A stretch of DNA of 64,000 bases from Halictus rubicundus (GCF_050948215.1 NW_027488876.1:186001-250000), one strand, 5' to 3'. Numbered from the stretch's first letter, positions 42,540-56,500 are shown. Notes: generated by a model from the letters alone, not told the origin. Numbers and translations are program-made.

Positions 42540-43594
42540 GTTAGGATAGAGGATAGGATAGGATAGAGGATAGGATAGGATAGAGGATAGGATAATATAG
42601 AGGATAGGATAGGATAGAGGATAGGATAGGATAGAGGATAGGATAAGATAGAGGATAGGATAGGATAGAGGATAGGATAGGGGATTGGATAGGATAGAGG
42701 ATAGGATAGGATCTAGGCTAGGATAGGACAGAGGATACGACAGGATAGGATAGAGAATAGGATAGGATAGAGGATAGGATAGGATAGAGGATAGGATATG
42801 ATAGAGGATAGGATAGGATAGAGGATAGGGTAGGATAGAGGATAGGATAGTATAGAGGATAGGATATAGTAGAGGATAGGATAGGATAGAGAATAGGATA
42901 GGATAGAGGATAGGTTAGGATAGAGGATAGTATAGGATAGAGGATAAGATAGGGTAGAGGATAGGATAGGATAGAGGATAGGATAGGATAGAGGATAGGA
43001 TAGGATAGAGGATAGGATAGGATAGTATAAAGGATAGGATAGGATAGAGGATAGGATAGGATAGAGGATAGAATAGGATAGAGGATAGGATACGATAGAG
43101 GATAGGATAAGGGATTGGATAGGATAGAGGATAGGATAGGATAGAGAATAGGATACGATAGAGGATACGATAGGATAGGATAGAGGATAGGATAGGATAG
43201 AGGATAGGATAGGATAGAGGATAGGATAGGATAGGATAGAGGATAGGATAGGATAGAGTATAGGATAGGATAGAGGATAGGATAGGATAGAGGATAGGAT
43301 CGTATAGAGGATAGGATATAATAGAGGATAGGATAGCATGGATAATAGGATACGATAGAGGATACGATAGGATAGGATAGAGGATAGGATAGGATAGAGG
43401 ATAGGATAGGATAGAGGATAGGATATGATAGAGGATAGGATAGGATAGAGGATAGGATAGGATAGAGGATAGGATAGGGTAGAGGATAGGATAGGATAGA
43501 GGATAGGATAGGATAGAGAATAGAATAGGATAGAGGATAGGATACGATAGAGGATAGGATATAATAGAGGATAGGATAGGAAAGAGGATAGGAT
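42540..43594. repeat. Domain-II module with TCTAGGCT and GATATAGTAGAGG
   Basis: Positions about 42540-43020 match 46098-46578 at an offset of 3,558 bp. Rare markers shared by the two are GATAATATAG (42592 and 46150), TCTAGGCT (42712 and 46270), GATAGAGGATAGGGTAGG and GATATAGTAGAGG (42863 and 46421). After about 43020 the offset shifts by one monomer. GATAGTATAAAGG near 43023 is private. The remainder carries AAGGGATTGG near 43108, ATCGTATAG near 43299 and AGCATGGATAATAGG near 43333. Confidence 0.8.
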
Positions 43595-44640
43595 ATGATA
43601 GAGGATCGGATAGGATAGAGGATTGGATAGGATAGAGAATATGATACTGTAGACGATAGGGGATTGGATCGGATACAGGATAGGAGACGGTAGAGGATAG
43701 GGTAGGATAGGGTAGAGAATAGGATAGGATAGAGGATAGGATATGATAGAGGATAGGATAGGATAGAGGATAGGATGGGATAGAGGATAGGATAGGATAG
43801 AGGATAGGATAAGATAGAGGATAAGATAGGATAGAGGATTGGAGAGGATAGAGGATAGGATATGATAGAGGATAGAATAGGATAGAGGATAGGATAGGAT
43901 AGATGATAGGATAGGATAGAGGATAGGATAAGATAGAGGATAGGATAGGATAGAGGATAGGATAGGATAGAGGATAGGATAGGATAGAGGATAGGATCGG
44001 ATAGAGGATAGGATAGGGGATTGGATAGGATAGAGGATAGGATAGGATAGAGGATACGATAGGATAGAGGATAGGATAGTATAGAGGATAGGATATAACA
44101 GAGGATAGGATAGCATAGAGGATAGGATACGATAGAGGATAGGATAGGATAGGATAGAGGATAGGATAGGATAGAGGATAGGATAGGATAGAGGATAGGA
44201 TAGGATAGAGGATAGGATATGATAGAGGATAGGATATGATAGAGGATCGGATAGGATAGAGGATTGGATAGGATAGAGAATATGATACTGTAGACGATAG
44301 GGGATTGGATCGGATACAGGATAGGAGACGGTAGAGGATAGGGTAGGATAGGGTAGAGAATAGGATAGGATAGAGGATAGGATATGATAGAGGATAGGAT
44401 AGGATAGAGGATAGGATGGGATAGAGGATAGGATAGGATAGAGGATAGGATAAGATAGAGGATAAGATAGGATAGAGGATTGGAGAGGATAGAGGATAGG
44501 ATATGATAGAGGATAGAATAGGATAGAGGATAGGATAGGATAGATGATAGGATAGGATAGAGGATAGGATAAGATAGAGGATAGGATAGGATAGAGGATA
44601 GGATAGGATAGAGGATAGGATAGGATAGAGGATAGGATAG
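43595..44640. repeat. Tandem duplication, period 641 bp, with ACTGTAGACG
   Basis: ACTGTAGACG at 43646 and 44287 lies at the same place in two copies that match at an offset of 641 bp from about 43595/44236 to about 43997/44638. Both carry GGATCGGATACAGG, GGAGACGG, AGGGTAGGATAGGGTAGAG, AAGATAGGATAGAGG and GATTGGAGAGG. They separate where the first has ATCGG near 43997 and the second ATAGG. Confidence 0.84.
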
Positions 44641-45344
44641 GATAGAGGATAGGATAGGATAGAGGATAGGATAGGATAGAGGATAGGATATGATAGAGGA
44701 TAGGATAGGATAGAGGATAGGATAGGGGATTGGATAGGATAGAGGATAGGATAGTATAGAGGATAGGATATAACAGAGGATAGGATAGCATAGAGGATAG
44801 GATACGATAGAGGATAGGATAGGATAAGATAGAGGATAGGATAGGATAGAGGATAGGATAGGACAGAGGATAGGATAGGATAGAGGATAGGATAAGATAG
44901 AGGATAGGATAGGATAGAGGATAGGATAAGATAGAGGATAGGATAGGATAGAGGATAGAATAGGATAGAGGATAGGATACGATAGAGAATAGGATATAAT
45001 AGGGGATAGGATAGGAAAGAGGATAGGATGTGATAGAGGATCGGATAGGATAGAGGATTGGATAGGATAGAGAATATGATACTGTAGACGATAGGGGATT
45101 GGATCGGATACAGGATAGGAGACGGTAGAGGATAGGATAGGATAGGGTAGAGAATAGGATAGGATAGAGGATAGGTTAGGATAGAGGATAGGATAGGATA
45201 GAGGATAGGATAGGATAGAGGATAGGAGAAGATAGAGGATATGATAGGATAGACGATAGGATACGATAGAGGATAGGATAGGATCTAGGCTAGGATAGGA
45301 CAGAGGATACGACAGGATAGGATAGAGAATAGGATAGGATAGAG
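44641..45344. repeat. Domain-II satellite with a further ACTGTAGACG copy
   Basis: The stretch contains GGGGATTGG near 44725, GATATAACAGAGG near 44767 (a marker otherwise typical of domain I), AGCATAGAGG near 44786, ACTGTAGACG at 45081 with the usual GGATCGGATACAGG and GGAGACGG, and TCTAGGCT at 45284. AGGATGTGATAGAGG near 45027 is a private variant. No gene or unique insert is seen. Confidence 0.82.
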
Positions 45345-46198
45345 GATAGGATAGGATAGAGGATAGGATAGGATAGAGGATAGAATAGGATAGAGGATAG
45401 GATACGATAGAGGATAGGATAAGGGATTGGATAGGATAGAGGATAGGATAGGATAGAGGATAGGATACGATAGAGGATACGATAGGATAGGATAGAGGAT
45501 AGGATAGGATAGAGGATAGGAGAGAATAGAGGATAGGATATGATAGAGGATAAGGTACGATAGAGGATACGATAGGATAGGATAGAGGATAGGATATGAT
45601 AGTGGATCGGATAGGATAGAGGATAGGATAGGGGATTGGATAGGATAGAGGATAGGATAGAGGATAGGGTACGATAGAGGATACGATAGGATGGGATAGA
45701 GGATAGGATAGGATAGAGGATAGGATAGGATAGAGGATAGGATAATATAGAGGATAGGATAGGATAGAGGATAGGATAGGATAGAGGATAGAATAGGATA
45801 GAGGATAGGATACGATAGAGGATAGGATAAGGGATTGGATAGGATAGAGGATAGGATAGGATAGAGGATAGGATACGATAGAGGATACGATAGGATAGGA
45901 TAGAGGATAGGATAGGATAGAGGATAGGAGAGAATAGAGGATGGGATATGATAGAGGATAAGGTACGATAGAGGATACGATAGGATAGGATAGAGGATAG
46001 GATATGATAGTGGATCGGATAGGATAGAGGATAGGATAGGGGATTGGATAGGATAGAGGATAGGATAGAGGATAGGGTACGATAGAGGATACGATAGGAT
46101 GGGATAGAGGATAGGATAGGATAGAGGATAGGATAGGATAGAGGATAGGATAATATAGAGGATAGGATAGGATAGAGGATAGGATAGGATAGAGGATA
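45345..46198. repeat. Tandem duplication, period 408 bp (24 monomers)
   Basis: Positions 45345-45790 recur at 45753-46198 at an offset of exactly 408 bp. Paired markers are AAGGGATTGG (45421, 45829), GAGAGAATAGAGG, AAGGTACG, TGGATCGG (45603, 46011), AGGATAGGGTACG, GATGGGATAG (45690, 46098) and AATATAG (45744, 46152). One private difference is GATGGGATATG near 45940 against GATAGGATATG. Confidence 0.87.
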
Positions 46199-46974
46199 GG
46201 ATAAGATAGAGGATAGGATAGGATAGAGGATAGGATAGGGGATTGGATAGGATAGAGGATAGGATAGGATCTAGGCTAGGATAGGACAGAGGATACGACA
46301 GGATAGGATAGAGAATAGGATAGGATAGAGGATAGGATAGGATAGAGGATAGGATATGATAGAGGATAGGATAGGATAGAGGATAGGGTAGGATAGAGGA
46401 TAGGATAGTATAGAGGATAGGATATAGTAGAGGATAGGATAGGATAGAGAATAGGATAGGATAGAGGATAGGTTAGGATAGAGGATAGTATAGGATAGAG
46501 GATAAGATAGGGTAGAGGATAGGATAGGATAGAGGATAGGATAGGATAGAGGATAGGATAGGATAGAGGATAGGATAGGATAGAGGATAGGATAGGATAG
46601 TATAGAGGATAGGATAGGATAGAGGATAGGATAGGGTAGAGGATAGAATAGGATAGAGGATAGGATAGGATAGAGGATAGAATAGGATAGAGGATAGGAT
46701 ACGATAGAGGATAGGATAGGATAGAGGATAGTATAGGATAGAGGATAGGATAGGATAGAGGATAGGATAGGATAGTATAGAGGATAGGATAGGATAGAGG
46801 ATAGGATAGGATAGAGGATAGAATAGGATAGAGGATAGGATAGGATAGAGGATAGAATAGGATAGAGGATAGGATACGATAGAGGATAGGATATAATAGA
46901 GGATAGGATAGGAAAGAGGATAGGATATGATAGAGGATCGGATAGGATAGAGGATTCGATAGGATAGAGAATAT
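46199..46974. repeat. Domain-II satellite leading into block J
   Basis: The stretch contains GGGGATTGG near 46238, TCTAGGCT at 46270, GATATAGTAGAGG at 46421, AGGTTAGG near 46471, several GATAGTATAGG sites, AGAATAGG runs near 46635-46850 and GGATTCGATAGG near 46952, a private change of GGATTGGATAGG. It is array sequence throughout, with no gene. Confidence 0.82.
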
Positions 46975-48862
46975 GATACTGTAGACGATAGGGGATTGGA
47001 TCGGATACACGATAGGAGACGGTAGTGGATAGGATAGAATAGGGTAGAGAATAGGATAGGATAGAGGATAGGTTAGGATAGAGGATAGGATAGGATAGAG
47101 GATAGGATAGGATAGAGGATAGGATAAGATAGAGGATATGATAGGATAGACGATAGGATACGATAGAGGATAGGATAGGATCTAGGCTAGGATAGGACAG
47201 AGGATACGACAGGATAGGATAGAGAATAGGATAGGATAGAGGATAGGATAGGATAGAGGATAGGATAGGATAGAGGATAGAATAGGATAGAGGATAGGAT
47301 ACGATAGAGGATAGGATAAGGGATTGGATAGGATAGAGGATAGGATAGGATAGAGGATAGGATACGATAGAGGATACGATAGGATAGGATAGAGGATAGG
47401 ATAGGATAGAGGATAGGATAGGATAGAGGATAGGAGAGGATAGAGGATAGGATATGATAGAGGATAGGATAGGATAGAGGATAGGATAAGATAGAGGATA
47501 GGATAGGATAGAGCATAGGATACGGGATTGGATAGGATAGAGGATAGGATAGGACAGAGGATAGTATACGATAGAGGATACGATACGATAGGATAGTGGA
47601 TAGGATAGGATAGAGGATAGGATAGGATAGAGGATAGGATAGGGTAGAGGATGGATATGATAGTGGATCGGATAGGATAGAGGATTGGATAGGATAGAGA
47701 ATATGATACGGTAGACGATAGGGGATTGGATCGGATACAGGATAGGAGAGGGTAGAGGATAGGATAGGATAGGATAGAGAATAGGATAGGATAGAGGATA
47801 GGTTAGGATAGAGGATAGGATAGGATAGAGGATAGGATAGGGTAGAGGATAGGATAGGATATTGGATAGGATAAGATAGAGGATGAGATAGGATAGAGGA
47901 TAGGATAGGATAGAGGATAGGATAGGATAGAGGATAGGATAGTATAGAGGATAGTATAGCATAGAGGATAGGATAGGATAGAGGATAGGATGCGATAGAG
48001 GATACGAAAGGATAGGATTGAGGGTAGGACAGGATAGAGGATAGGATAGGATAGAGGATAGGATAGGATAGAGGATAGGATAGGATAGAGGATAGGATAG
48101 GATAGAGGATAGGATAGGATAGAGGATAGGATAGGATAGAGGATAGGATAGGATAGAGGATAGGATAAGATAGAGGATAAGATGGGATAGAGGATAGGAT
48201 AGGATAGAGGATAGGATATGATAGAGGATAGGATAGGATAGGATAGATGATAGGATAGGATAGAGGATAGGATAGGGTAGAGGATAGGATAGGGGATTGG
48301 ATAGGATAGAGAATAGGATAGGATAGAGGATAGGATACGATAGAGGATACGATAGGATAGAATAGAGGATAGGATACGATAGAGGATAGGATAGGATAGA
48401 GGATAGGTTAGGATAGAGGATAGGATAGGGTAGAGGATAGGATAGGATAGTGGATAGGATAGGATAGAGGATAGGATCGGATAGAGGATAGGATAGGGGT
48501 TTGGATAGGATAGAGGATAGGATACGATAGAGGATAAGAAAGGATAGGATAGAGGGTAGGATAGGATAGAGGATAGGATAGGGTAGAGGATAGGATAGGG
48601 GATTGGATAGGATAGAGAATAGGATAGGATAGAGGATAGGATACGATAGAGGATACGATAGAGGATACGATAGGATAGGATAGAGGATAGGATACTATAG
48701 AGGATAGGATAAGGGATTGGATAGGATAGAGGATAGGATAGGATAGAGGATAGGATACGATAGAGGATACGATAGGATAGGATAGAGGATAGGATAGGAT
48801 AGAGGATAGGAGAGGATAGAGGATAGGATATGATAGAGGATAGGATAGGATAGAGGATAGGA
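46975..48862. repeat. Block J, copy 1 (1.89 kb), matches 49718-51605
   Basis: The match holds at a constant offset of 2,743 bp. It starts at ACTGTAGACG (46978, 49721) and runs through GGATACACGATAGG, TCTAGGCT (47181) against TCCAGGCT (49924), AAGGGATTGG, GATACGGGATTGG, GATGGATATG (47650, 50393), ACGGTAGACG (47708, 50451), GGATGAGATAGG (47881, 50624), GGATTGAGGGTAGGACAGG, AAGATGGG, GGGGTTTGG and GATACTATAG (48691, 51434). Two types of the GTAGACG module, ACTG and ACGG, lie in each copy. The copies separate near 48863/51606. Confidence 0.9.
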
Positions 48863-48969
48863 TAAGATAGAGGATAGGATAGGATAGAGGATAGGATACG
48901 GGATTGGATAGGATAGAGGATAGGATAGGACAGAGGATAGTATACGATAGAGGATACGATAGGATAGGA

Positions 48970-49660
48970 TAGTGGATAGGATAGGATAGAGGATAGGATA
49001 GGATAGAGGATAGGATCGGATAGAGGATAGGATAGGGGTTTGGATAGGATAGAGGATAGGATAAGATAGAGGATAGGATAGGATAGAGGATAGGATAGGA
49101 TAGAGGATAGGATAGGATAGAGGACAGGATAAGATAGAGGATAGGATAGGATAGAGGATAGGATAAGATAGAGGATAGGATAGGATAGAGGATAGGATAG
49201 GGGATTGGATAGGATAGAGGATAGGATAGGGTAGAGGATAGGATAGGGTAGAGGATAGGATAGTATAGAGGATAGGATAGGAAAGAGGATAGGATAGGGT
49301 AGAGGATAGGGTACGATAGAGGATACGAAAGGATAGGATAGAGGGTAGGATAGGATAGAGGATAGGATAGGGTAGAGTATAGGATAGGGGATTGGATAGG
49401 ATAGAGGATAGGATAGGATAGAGGATAGGATACGATAGAGGATACGATAGGATAGGATAGAGGATAGGATGGGGGATTGGATAGGATAGAGGATAGGATA
49501 GGATAGAGGATAGGATACGATAGAGGATACGATAGGATAGAATAGAGGATAGGATAGGATAGAGGATACGATAGGATAGAGGATAGGTTAGGATAGAGGA
49601 TAGGATAGGGTAGAGGATAGGAGAGGATAGTAAATAGGATAGGATAGAGGATAGGATCGG
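48970..49660. repeat. Domain-I-type segment embedded in domain II
   Basis: This segment matches 14180-14870 at a constant offset of 34,790 bp. It includes ATCGG, GGGGTTTGG, GACAGGATAAG, two AGGGTAGAGG units, GATAGTATAG, GGAAAGAGG, GAGGGTAGG, paired ACGAT, AGAATAGAGG, AGGTTAGG and GGAGAGG. Several private substitutions separate the copies: AGTAAATAGG against AGTATATAGG, GGGTACG against GGATACG, GGGGGATTGG against AGGGGATTGG, and ATAGGATAG against ATGGGATAG. It lies between the two block J copies. Confidence 0.82.
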
Positions 49661-49717
49661 ATAGAGGATAGGATAGGGGTTTGGATAGGATAGAGGATAG
49701 GATAGGATAGAGGATAG

Positions 49718-51605
49718 GATACTGTAGACGATAGGGGATTGGATCGGATACACGATAGGAGACGGTAGAGGATAGGATAGGATAGGGTAGAGAATAGGAT
49801 AGGATAGAGGATAGGTTAGGATAGAGGATAGGATAGGATAGAGGATAGGATAGGATAGAGGATAGGATAAGATAGAGGATATGATAGGATAGACGATAGG
49901 ATACGATAGAGGATAGGATAGGATCCAGGCTAGGATAGGACAGAGGATACGACAGGATAGGATAGAGAATAGGATAGGATAGAGGATAGGATAGGATAGA
50001 GGATAGGATAGGATAGAGGATAGAATAGGATAGAGGATAGGATACGATAGAGGATAGGATAAGGGATTGGATAGGATAGAGGATAGGATAGGATAGAGGA
50101 TAGGATACGATAGAGGATACGATAGGATAGGATAGAGGATAGGATAGGATAGAGGATAGGATAGGATAGAGGATAGGAGAGGATAGAGGATAGGATATGA
50201 TAGAGGATAGGATAGGATAGAGGATAGGATAAGATAGAGGATAGGATAGGATAGAGGATAGGATACGGGATTGGATAGGATAGAGGATAGGATAGGACAG
50301 AGGATAGTATACGATAGAGGATACGATACGATAGGATAGTGGATAGGATAGGATAGAGGATAGGATAGGATAGAGGATAGGATAGGATAGAGGATGGATA
50401 TGATAGTGGATCGGATAGGATAGAGGATTGGATATTATAGAGAATATGATACGGTAGACGATAGGGGATTGGATCGGATACAGGATAGGAGACGGTAGAG
50501 GAGAGGATAGGATAGGATAGAGAATAGGATAGGATAGAGGATAGGTTAGGATAGAGGATAGGATAGGATAGAGGATAGGATAGGGTAGAGGATAGGATAG
50601 GATATTGGATAGGATAAGATAGAGGATGAGATAGGATAGAGGATAGGATAGGATAGAGGATAGGATAGGATAGAGGATAGGATAGTATAGAGGATAGTAT
50701 AGCATAGAGGATAGGATAGGATAGAGGATAGGATGCGATAGAGGATACGAAAGGATAGGATTGAGGGTAGGACAGGATAGAGGATAGGATAGGATAGAGG
50801 ATAGGATAGGATAGAGGATAGGATAGGATAGAGGATAGGATAGGATAGAGGATAGGATAGGATAGAGGATAGGATAGGATAGAGGATAGGATAGGATAGA
50901 GGATAGGATAAGATAGAGGATAAGATGGGATAGAGGATAGGATAGGATAGAGGATAGGATATGATAGAGTATAGGATAGGATAGGATAGATGATAGGATA
51001 GGATAGAGGATAGGATAGGGTAGAGGATAGGATAGGGGATTGGATAGGATAGAGAATAGGATAGGATAGAGGATAGGATACGATAGAGGATACGATAGGA
51101 TAGAATAGAGGATAGGATACGATAGAGGATAGGATAGGATAGAGGATAGGTTAGGATAGAGGATAGGATAGGGTAGAGGATAGGATAGGATAGTGGATAG
51201 GATAGGATAGAGGATAGGATCGGATAGAGGATAGGATAGGGGTTTGGATAGGATAGAGGATAGGATACGATAGAGGATAAGAAAGGATAGGATAGAGGGT
51301 AGGATAGGATAGAGGATAGGATAGGGTAGAGGATAGGATAGGGGATTGGATAGGATAGAGAATAGGATAGGATAGAGGATAGGATACGATAGAGGATACG
51401 ATAGAGGATACGATAGGATAGGATAGAGGATAGGATACTATAGAGGATAGGATAAGGGATTGGATAGGATAGAGGATAGGATAGGATAGAGGATAGGATA
51501 CGATAGAGGATACGATAGGATAGGATAGAGGATAGGATAGGATAGAGGATAGGAGAGGATAGAGGATAGGATATGATAGAGGATAGGATAGGATAGAGGA
51601 TAGGA
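49718..51605. repeat. Block J, copy 2 (1.89 kb)
   Basis: This is the partner of 46975-48862 at 2,743 bp. Private changes are TCCAGGCT at 49924, GGATATTATAGAG near 50431 where copy 1 has GGATAGGATAGAG, and ATGATAGAGTATAGG near 50963 against ATGATAGAGG. The left junction is at 49718, where the embedded domain-I-type segment meets ACTGTAGACG. Confidence 0.88.
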
Positions 51606-52472
51606 TAGGATAGAGGATAGGATCGGATAGAGGATAGGATAGGGGATTGGATAGGATAGAGGATAGGATAGGATAGAGGATAGGATAGGATAGAGGATAG
51701 GATAGTATAGAGGATAGGATAGGATAGAGGATAGGATAGCATAGAGGATAGAATACGATAGAGGATACGATAGGATAGGATAGAGGATAGGATAGGATAG
51801 AGGATAGGATAGGATAGGATAGAGGATAGGATAGGATAGAGGATAGGATAGGATAGAGGATAGGATAGGATAGAGGATAGGATAGGATAGAGGATAGAGT
51901 AGGATAGAGGATAGGATACGATAGAGGATAGGATATAATAGAGGATAGGATAGGAAAGAGGATAGGATATGATAGAGGATCGGATAGGAAGGAGGATTGG
52001 ATAGGATAGAGAATATGATACTGTAGACGATAGGGGATTGGATCGGATACAGGATAGGAGACGGTAGAGGATAGGATAGGATAGGGTAGAGAATAGGATA
52101 GGATAGAGGATAGGTTAGGATAGAGGATAGGATAGGATAGAGGATAGGATACGATAGAGGATAGGATAAGATAGAGGATATGATAGGATAGACGATAGGA
52201 TACGATATAGGATTGGATAGGATCTAGGCTAGGATAGGACAGAGGATACGACAGGATAGGATAGAGAATAGGATAGGATAGAGGATAGGATAGGATAGAG
52301 GATAGGATACTATAGAGGATAGAATAGGATAGAGGATAGGATACGATAGAGGATAGGATAAGGGATTGGATAGGATAGAGGATAGGATAGGATAGAGGAT
52401 AGGATACGATAGAGGATACGATAGGATAGGATAGAGGATAGGATAGGATAGAGGATAGGATAGGATAGAGGA
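51606..52472. repeat. Block K, copy 1, matches 61145-61837
   Basis: The part 51780-52472 matches 61145-61837 at a constant offset of 9,365 bp. Shared rare markers are GATAGAGTAGG (51894, 61259), GGAAGGAGG (51987, 61352), ACTGTAGACG (52020, 61385), TACGATATAGG (52201, 61566) and TCTAGGCT (52223, 61588). Differences include GATAAAGG near 61644 and AAGAGATTGG near 61726. The left flank, 51606-51780, is ordinary array with ATCGG, GGGGATTGG and AGCATAGAGG variants. Confidence 0.85.
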
Positions 52473-53534
52473 TATGATAGGATAGAGGAAAGGATAGGAG
52501 AGAAGGATAGGATAGGGGATTGGATAGGATAGATGATAGGATAGGATAGAGGATAGGATAGGATAGAGGATAGGATAGGATAGAGAATAGGATAGGATAG
52601 AGGATAGGATAGGATAGAGGATAGGATAAGATAGAGGATAAGATGGGATAGAGGATAGGATAGGATAGAGGATAGGATATGATAGAGGATAGGATAGGAT
52701 AGAGGATAGGATAGGATAGATGATAGGATAGGATAGAGGATAGGATAGAGGATAGGTTAGGATAGAGGATAGGATAGGATAGAGGATAGGATAAGATAGA
52801 GGATAGGATAGGATAGAGGATAGGATAGGATAGAGGATATGATACGATAGAGGATACGAAAGGATAGGATAGAGGATAGGATAAGATAGAGGATAGGATA
52901 GGATAGAGGATAGGATAGTATAGAGGATAGGATAGGATAGGATAGAGGATAGGATAGGATAGAGGATAGGATACGATAGAGGATACGATAGGATAGGATA
53001 GAGGATAGGATAGGATAGAGGATATTATAGGTTAGAGGATAGGATAGGATAGAGGATAGGATCGGATAGAGGATAGGATAGGGGATTGGATAGGATAGAG
53101 GATAGGATAGGATAGAGGATATGATAGGATAGAGGAAAGGATAGGAGAGAAGGATAGGATAGGGGATAGGATCGGATAGAGGATAGGATAGGGGTTTGGG
53201 TAGGATAGATGATAGGAGAGGATAGAGGATAGGATAGGATAGAGGATAGGATAGGATAGAGAATAGGATAGGATAGAGGATAGGATAAGATAGAGGATAG
53301 GATTGGATAGGATAGAGGATAGGATAGGATAGAGGATAGGATAGGATAGAGGATAGGATATGATAGGGGATAGGATAGGATAGGGGATTGGATAGGATAG
53401 AGGATAGGATAGGATAGAGGATAGGATATGATAGAGGATAGGATAGGATAGAGGATAGGATAGGATAGAGGATAGGATAGGATAGAGGATAGGATATGAT
53501 AGAGGATAGGATAGGATAGAGGATAGGATAGGAT
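52150..53534. repeat. Block L, copy 1 (at least 1.39 kb), matches 62616-64000
   Basis: The offset is 10,466 bp from the first ACGAT site at 52150 to the window edge, with no net indel. Landmarks are TCTAGGCT (52223, 62689), GATACTATAG, AAGGGATTGG, GGAAAGG followed by GAGAGA (52487, 62953 and again 53134, 63600), AAGATGGG, AGGTTAGG, GATATTATAGG (53021, 63487), GGGGTTTGG and AGGATTGGATAGG (53302, 63768). I noted four substitutions, including GAGAAGG against GAGATGG and TTTGGG against TTTGGA. Confidence 0.9.
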
Positions 53535-56500
53535 AGAGGATAGGATAAGATAGAGGATAAGATGGGATAGAGGATAGGATAGGATAGAGGATAGGATATG
53601 ATAGAGGATATGATAGGATAGAGGATAGGATAGGATAGATGATAGGATAAGATAGAGGATAGGATAGAGCATAGGTTAGGATAGAGGATAGGATAGGATA
53701 GAGGATAGGATTAGATAGAGGATAGGATAGGATAGAGGATAGGATAGGATAGAGGATATGATACGATAGAGGATACGAAAGGATAGGATAGAGGATAGGA
53801 TAAGATAGAGGATAGGATAGGATAGAGGATAGGATAGTATAGAGGATAGGATCGGATAGAGGATAGGATAGGGGAATGGATAGGATACAGGATAGGATAG
53901 GATAGAGGATAGGATAGGATAGAGGATAGGATAGTATAGAGGATAGGATAGGATAGAGGATAGGATAGCATAGAGGATAGGATACGATAGAGGATACGAT
54001 AGGATAGGATAGAGGATAGGATAGGATAGAGGATAGGATAGGATAGAGGATAGGATAGGATAGAGGATAGGATCGGATAGAGGATAGGATAGGGGATTGG
54101 ATAGGATAGAGGATAGGATAGGATAGAGGATAGGATAGGATAGAGGATAGGATAGTATAGAGGATAGGATAGGATAGAGGATAGGATAGCATAGAGGATA
54201 GAATACGATAGAGGATACGATAGGATAGGATAGAGGATAGGATAGGATAGAGGATAGGATAGGATAGGATAGAGGATAGGATAGGATAGAGGATAGGATA
54301 GGATAGAGGATAGGATAGTATAGAGGATAGGATAGGATAGAGGATAGGATAGCATAGAGGATAGAATACGATAGAGGATACGATAGGATAGGATAGAGGA
54401 TAGGATAGGATAGAGGATAGGATAGGATAGGATAGAGGATAGGATAGGATAGAGGATAGGATAGGATAGAGGATAGGAGAGAATAGAGGATAGGATATGA
54501 TAGAGGATAAGATACGATAGAGGATACGATAGGATAGGATAGAGGATACGATATTATAGGATAGAGGATAGGATAGGATAGAGGATAGGATAGGATAGAG
54601 GATAGAATAGGATAGAGGATAGGATATGATAGAGGATAGGATAGGATAGAGGAGAGGATAGGATAGAGGATAGGATAGGATAGAGGATAGGATAGTATAG
54701 AGGATAGGATAGGATAGAGGATAGGATAGCATTGAGGATAGAATACGATAGAGGATACGATAGGATAGGATAGAGGATAGGATAGGATAGAGGATAGGAT
54801 AGGATAGGATAGAGGATAGGATAGGATAGAGGATAGGATAGGATAGAGGATAGGATAGGATAGAGGATAGGAGAGAATAGAGGATAGGATATGATAGAGG
54901 ATAAGATACGATAGAGGATACGATAGGATAGGATAGAGGATACGATATTATAGGATAGAGGATAGGATAGGATAGAGGATAGGATAGGATAGAGGATAGA
55001 ATAGGATAGAGGATAGGATATGATAGAGGATAGGATAGGATAGAGGAGAGGATAGGATAGAGGATAGGATAGGATAGAGGATAGGATAGTATAGAGGATA
55101 GGATATAATAGAGGATAGGATAGGATAGAGGATAGGATACGATAGAGGATACGATAGGATAGGATAGAGGGTAGGATAGGATAGAGGATAGGATAGGATA
55201 GAGGATAGGATAGGATAGAGGATAGAATAGGATAGAGGATAGGATATGATAGAGGATAGGTTAGGATAGAGGAGAGGATAGGATAGAGGATAGGATAGGA
55301 TAGAGGATAGGATAGTATAGAGGATAGGATATAATAGAGGATAGGATAGGATAGAGGATAGGATACGATAGAGGATACGATAGGATAGGATAGAGGGTAG
55401 GATAGGATAGAGGATAGGATAGGATAGAGGATAGGATAGGATAGAGGATAGGATAGGATAGAGGATAGCATAGGATAGAGGATAGGATACGATAGAGGAC
55501 AGGATAGAGGATAGGATCGGATAGAGGATAGGATAGGGGATTGGATAGGATAGAGGATAGGATAGGATAGAGGATAGGATAGGATAGAGGAATGGATAGG
55601 TTAGAGGATAGGATATGATAGAGGATAGGATATGATAGATGATAGGATAGGATAGAGGATAGGATAGGGTAGAGGATAGGATAGTATAGAGGATAGGATA
55701 GGATAGAGGATAGGATAGGATAGAGGATAGGATAGTATAGAGGATAGGATATAATAGAGGATAGGATAGGATAGAGGATAGGATACGATAGGATAGGATA
55801 CGATAGGATAGGATAGAGGATAGGATAGAGGATAGGATAGGATAGAGGATAGGATAGGATAGAGGATAGCATAGGATAGAGGACAGGATACGATAGAGGA
55901 TAGGATAGAGGATAGGATCGGATAGAGGATAGGATAGGGGATTGGATAGGATAGAGGATAGGATAGGATAGAGGATAGGATAGGATAGAGGATAGGATAG
56001 GGTAGAGGATAGGATAGTATAGAGGATAGGATAGGATAGAGGATAGGATAGGATAGAGGATAGGATACGATAGAGGATACGATAGGATAGGATAGAGGAT
56101 AGGATAGGATAGAGGATATTATAGGTTAGAGGATAGGATAGGATAGAGGATAGGATCGGATAGAGGATAGCATAGGATAGAGGATAGGATACGATAGAGG
56201 ATAGGATAGAGGATAGGATCGGATAGAGGATAGGATAGGGGATTGGATAGGATAGAGGATAGGATAGGATAGAGGATAGGATAGGATAGAGGATAGGATA
56301 GGATAGAGGATAGGATAGGGTAGAGGATAGGATAGTATAGAGGATAGGATAGGATAGAGGATAGGATAGGATAGAGGATAGGATACGATAGAGGATACGA
56401 TAGGATAGGATAGAGGATAGGATAGGATAGAGGATATTATAGGTTAGAGGATAGGATAGGATAGAGGATAGGATCGGATAGAGGATAGGATAGGAGATTG

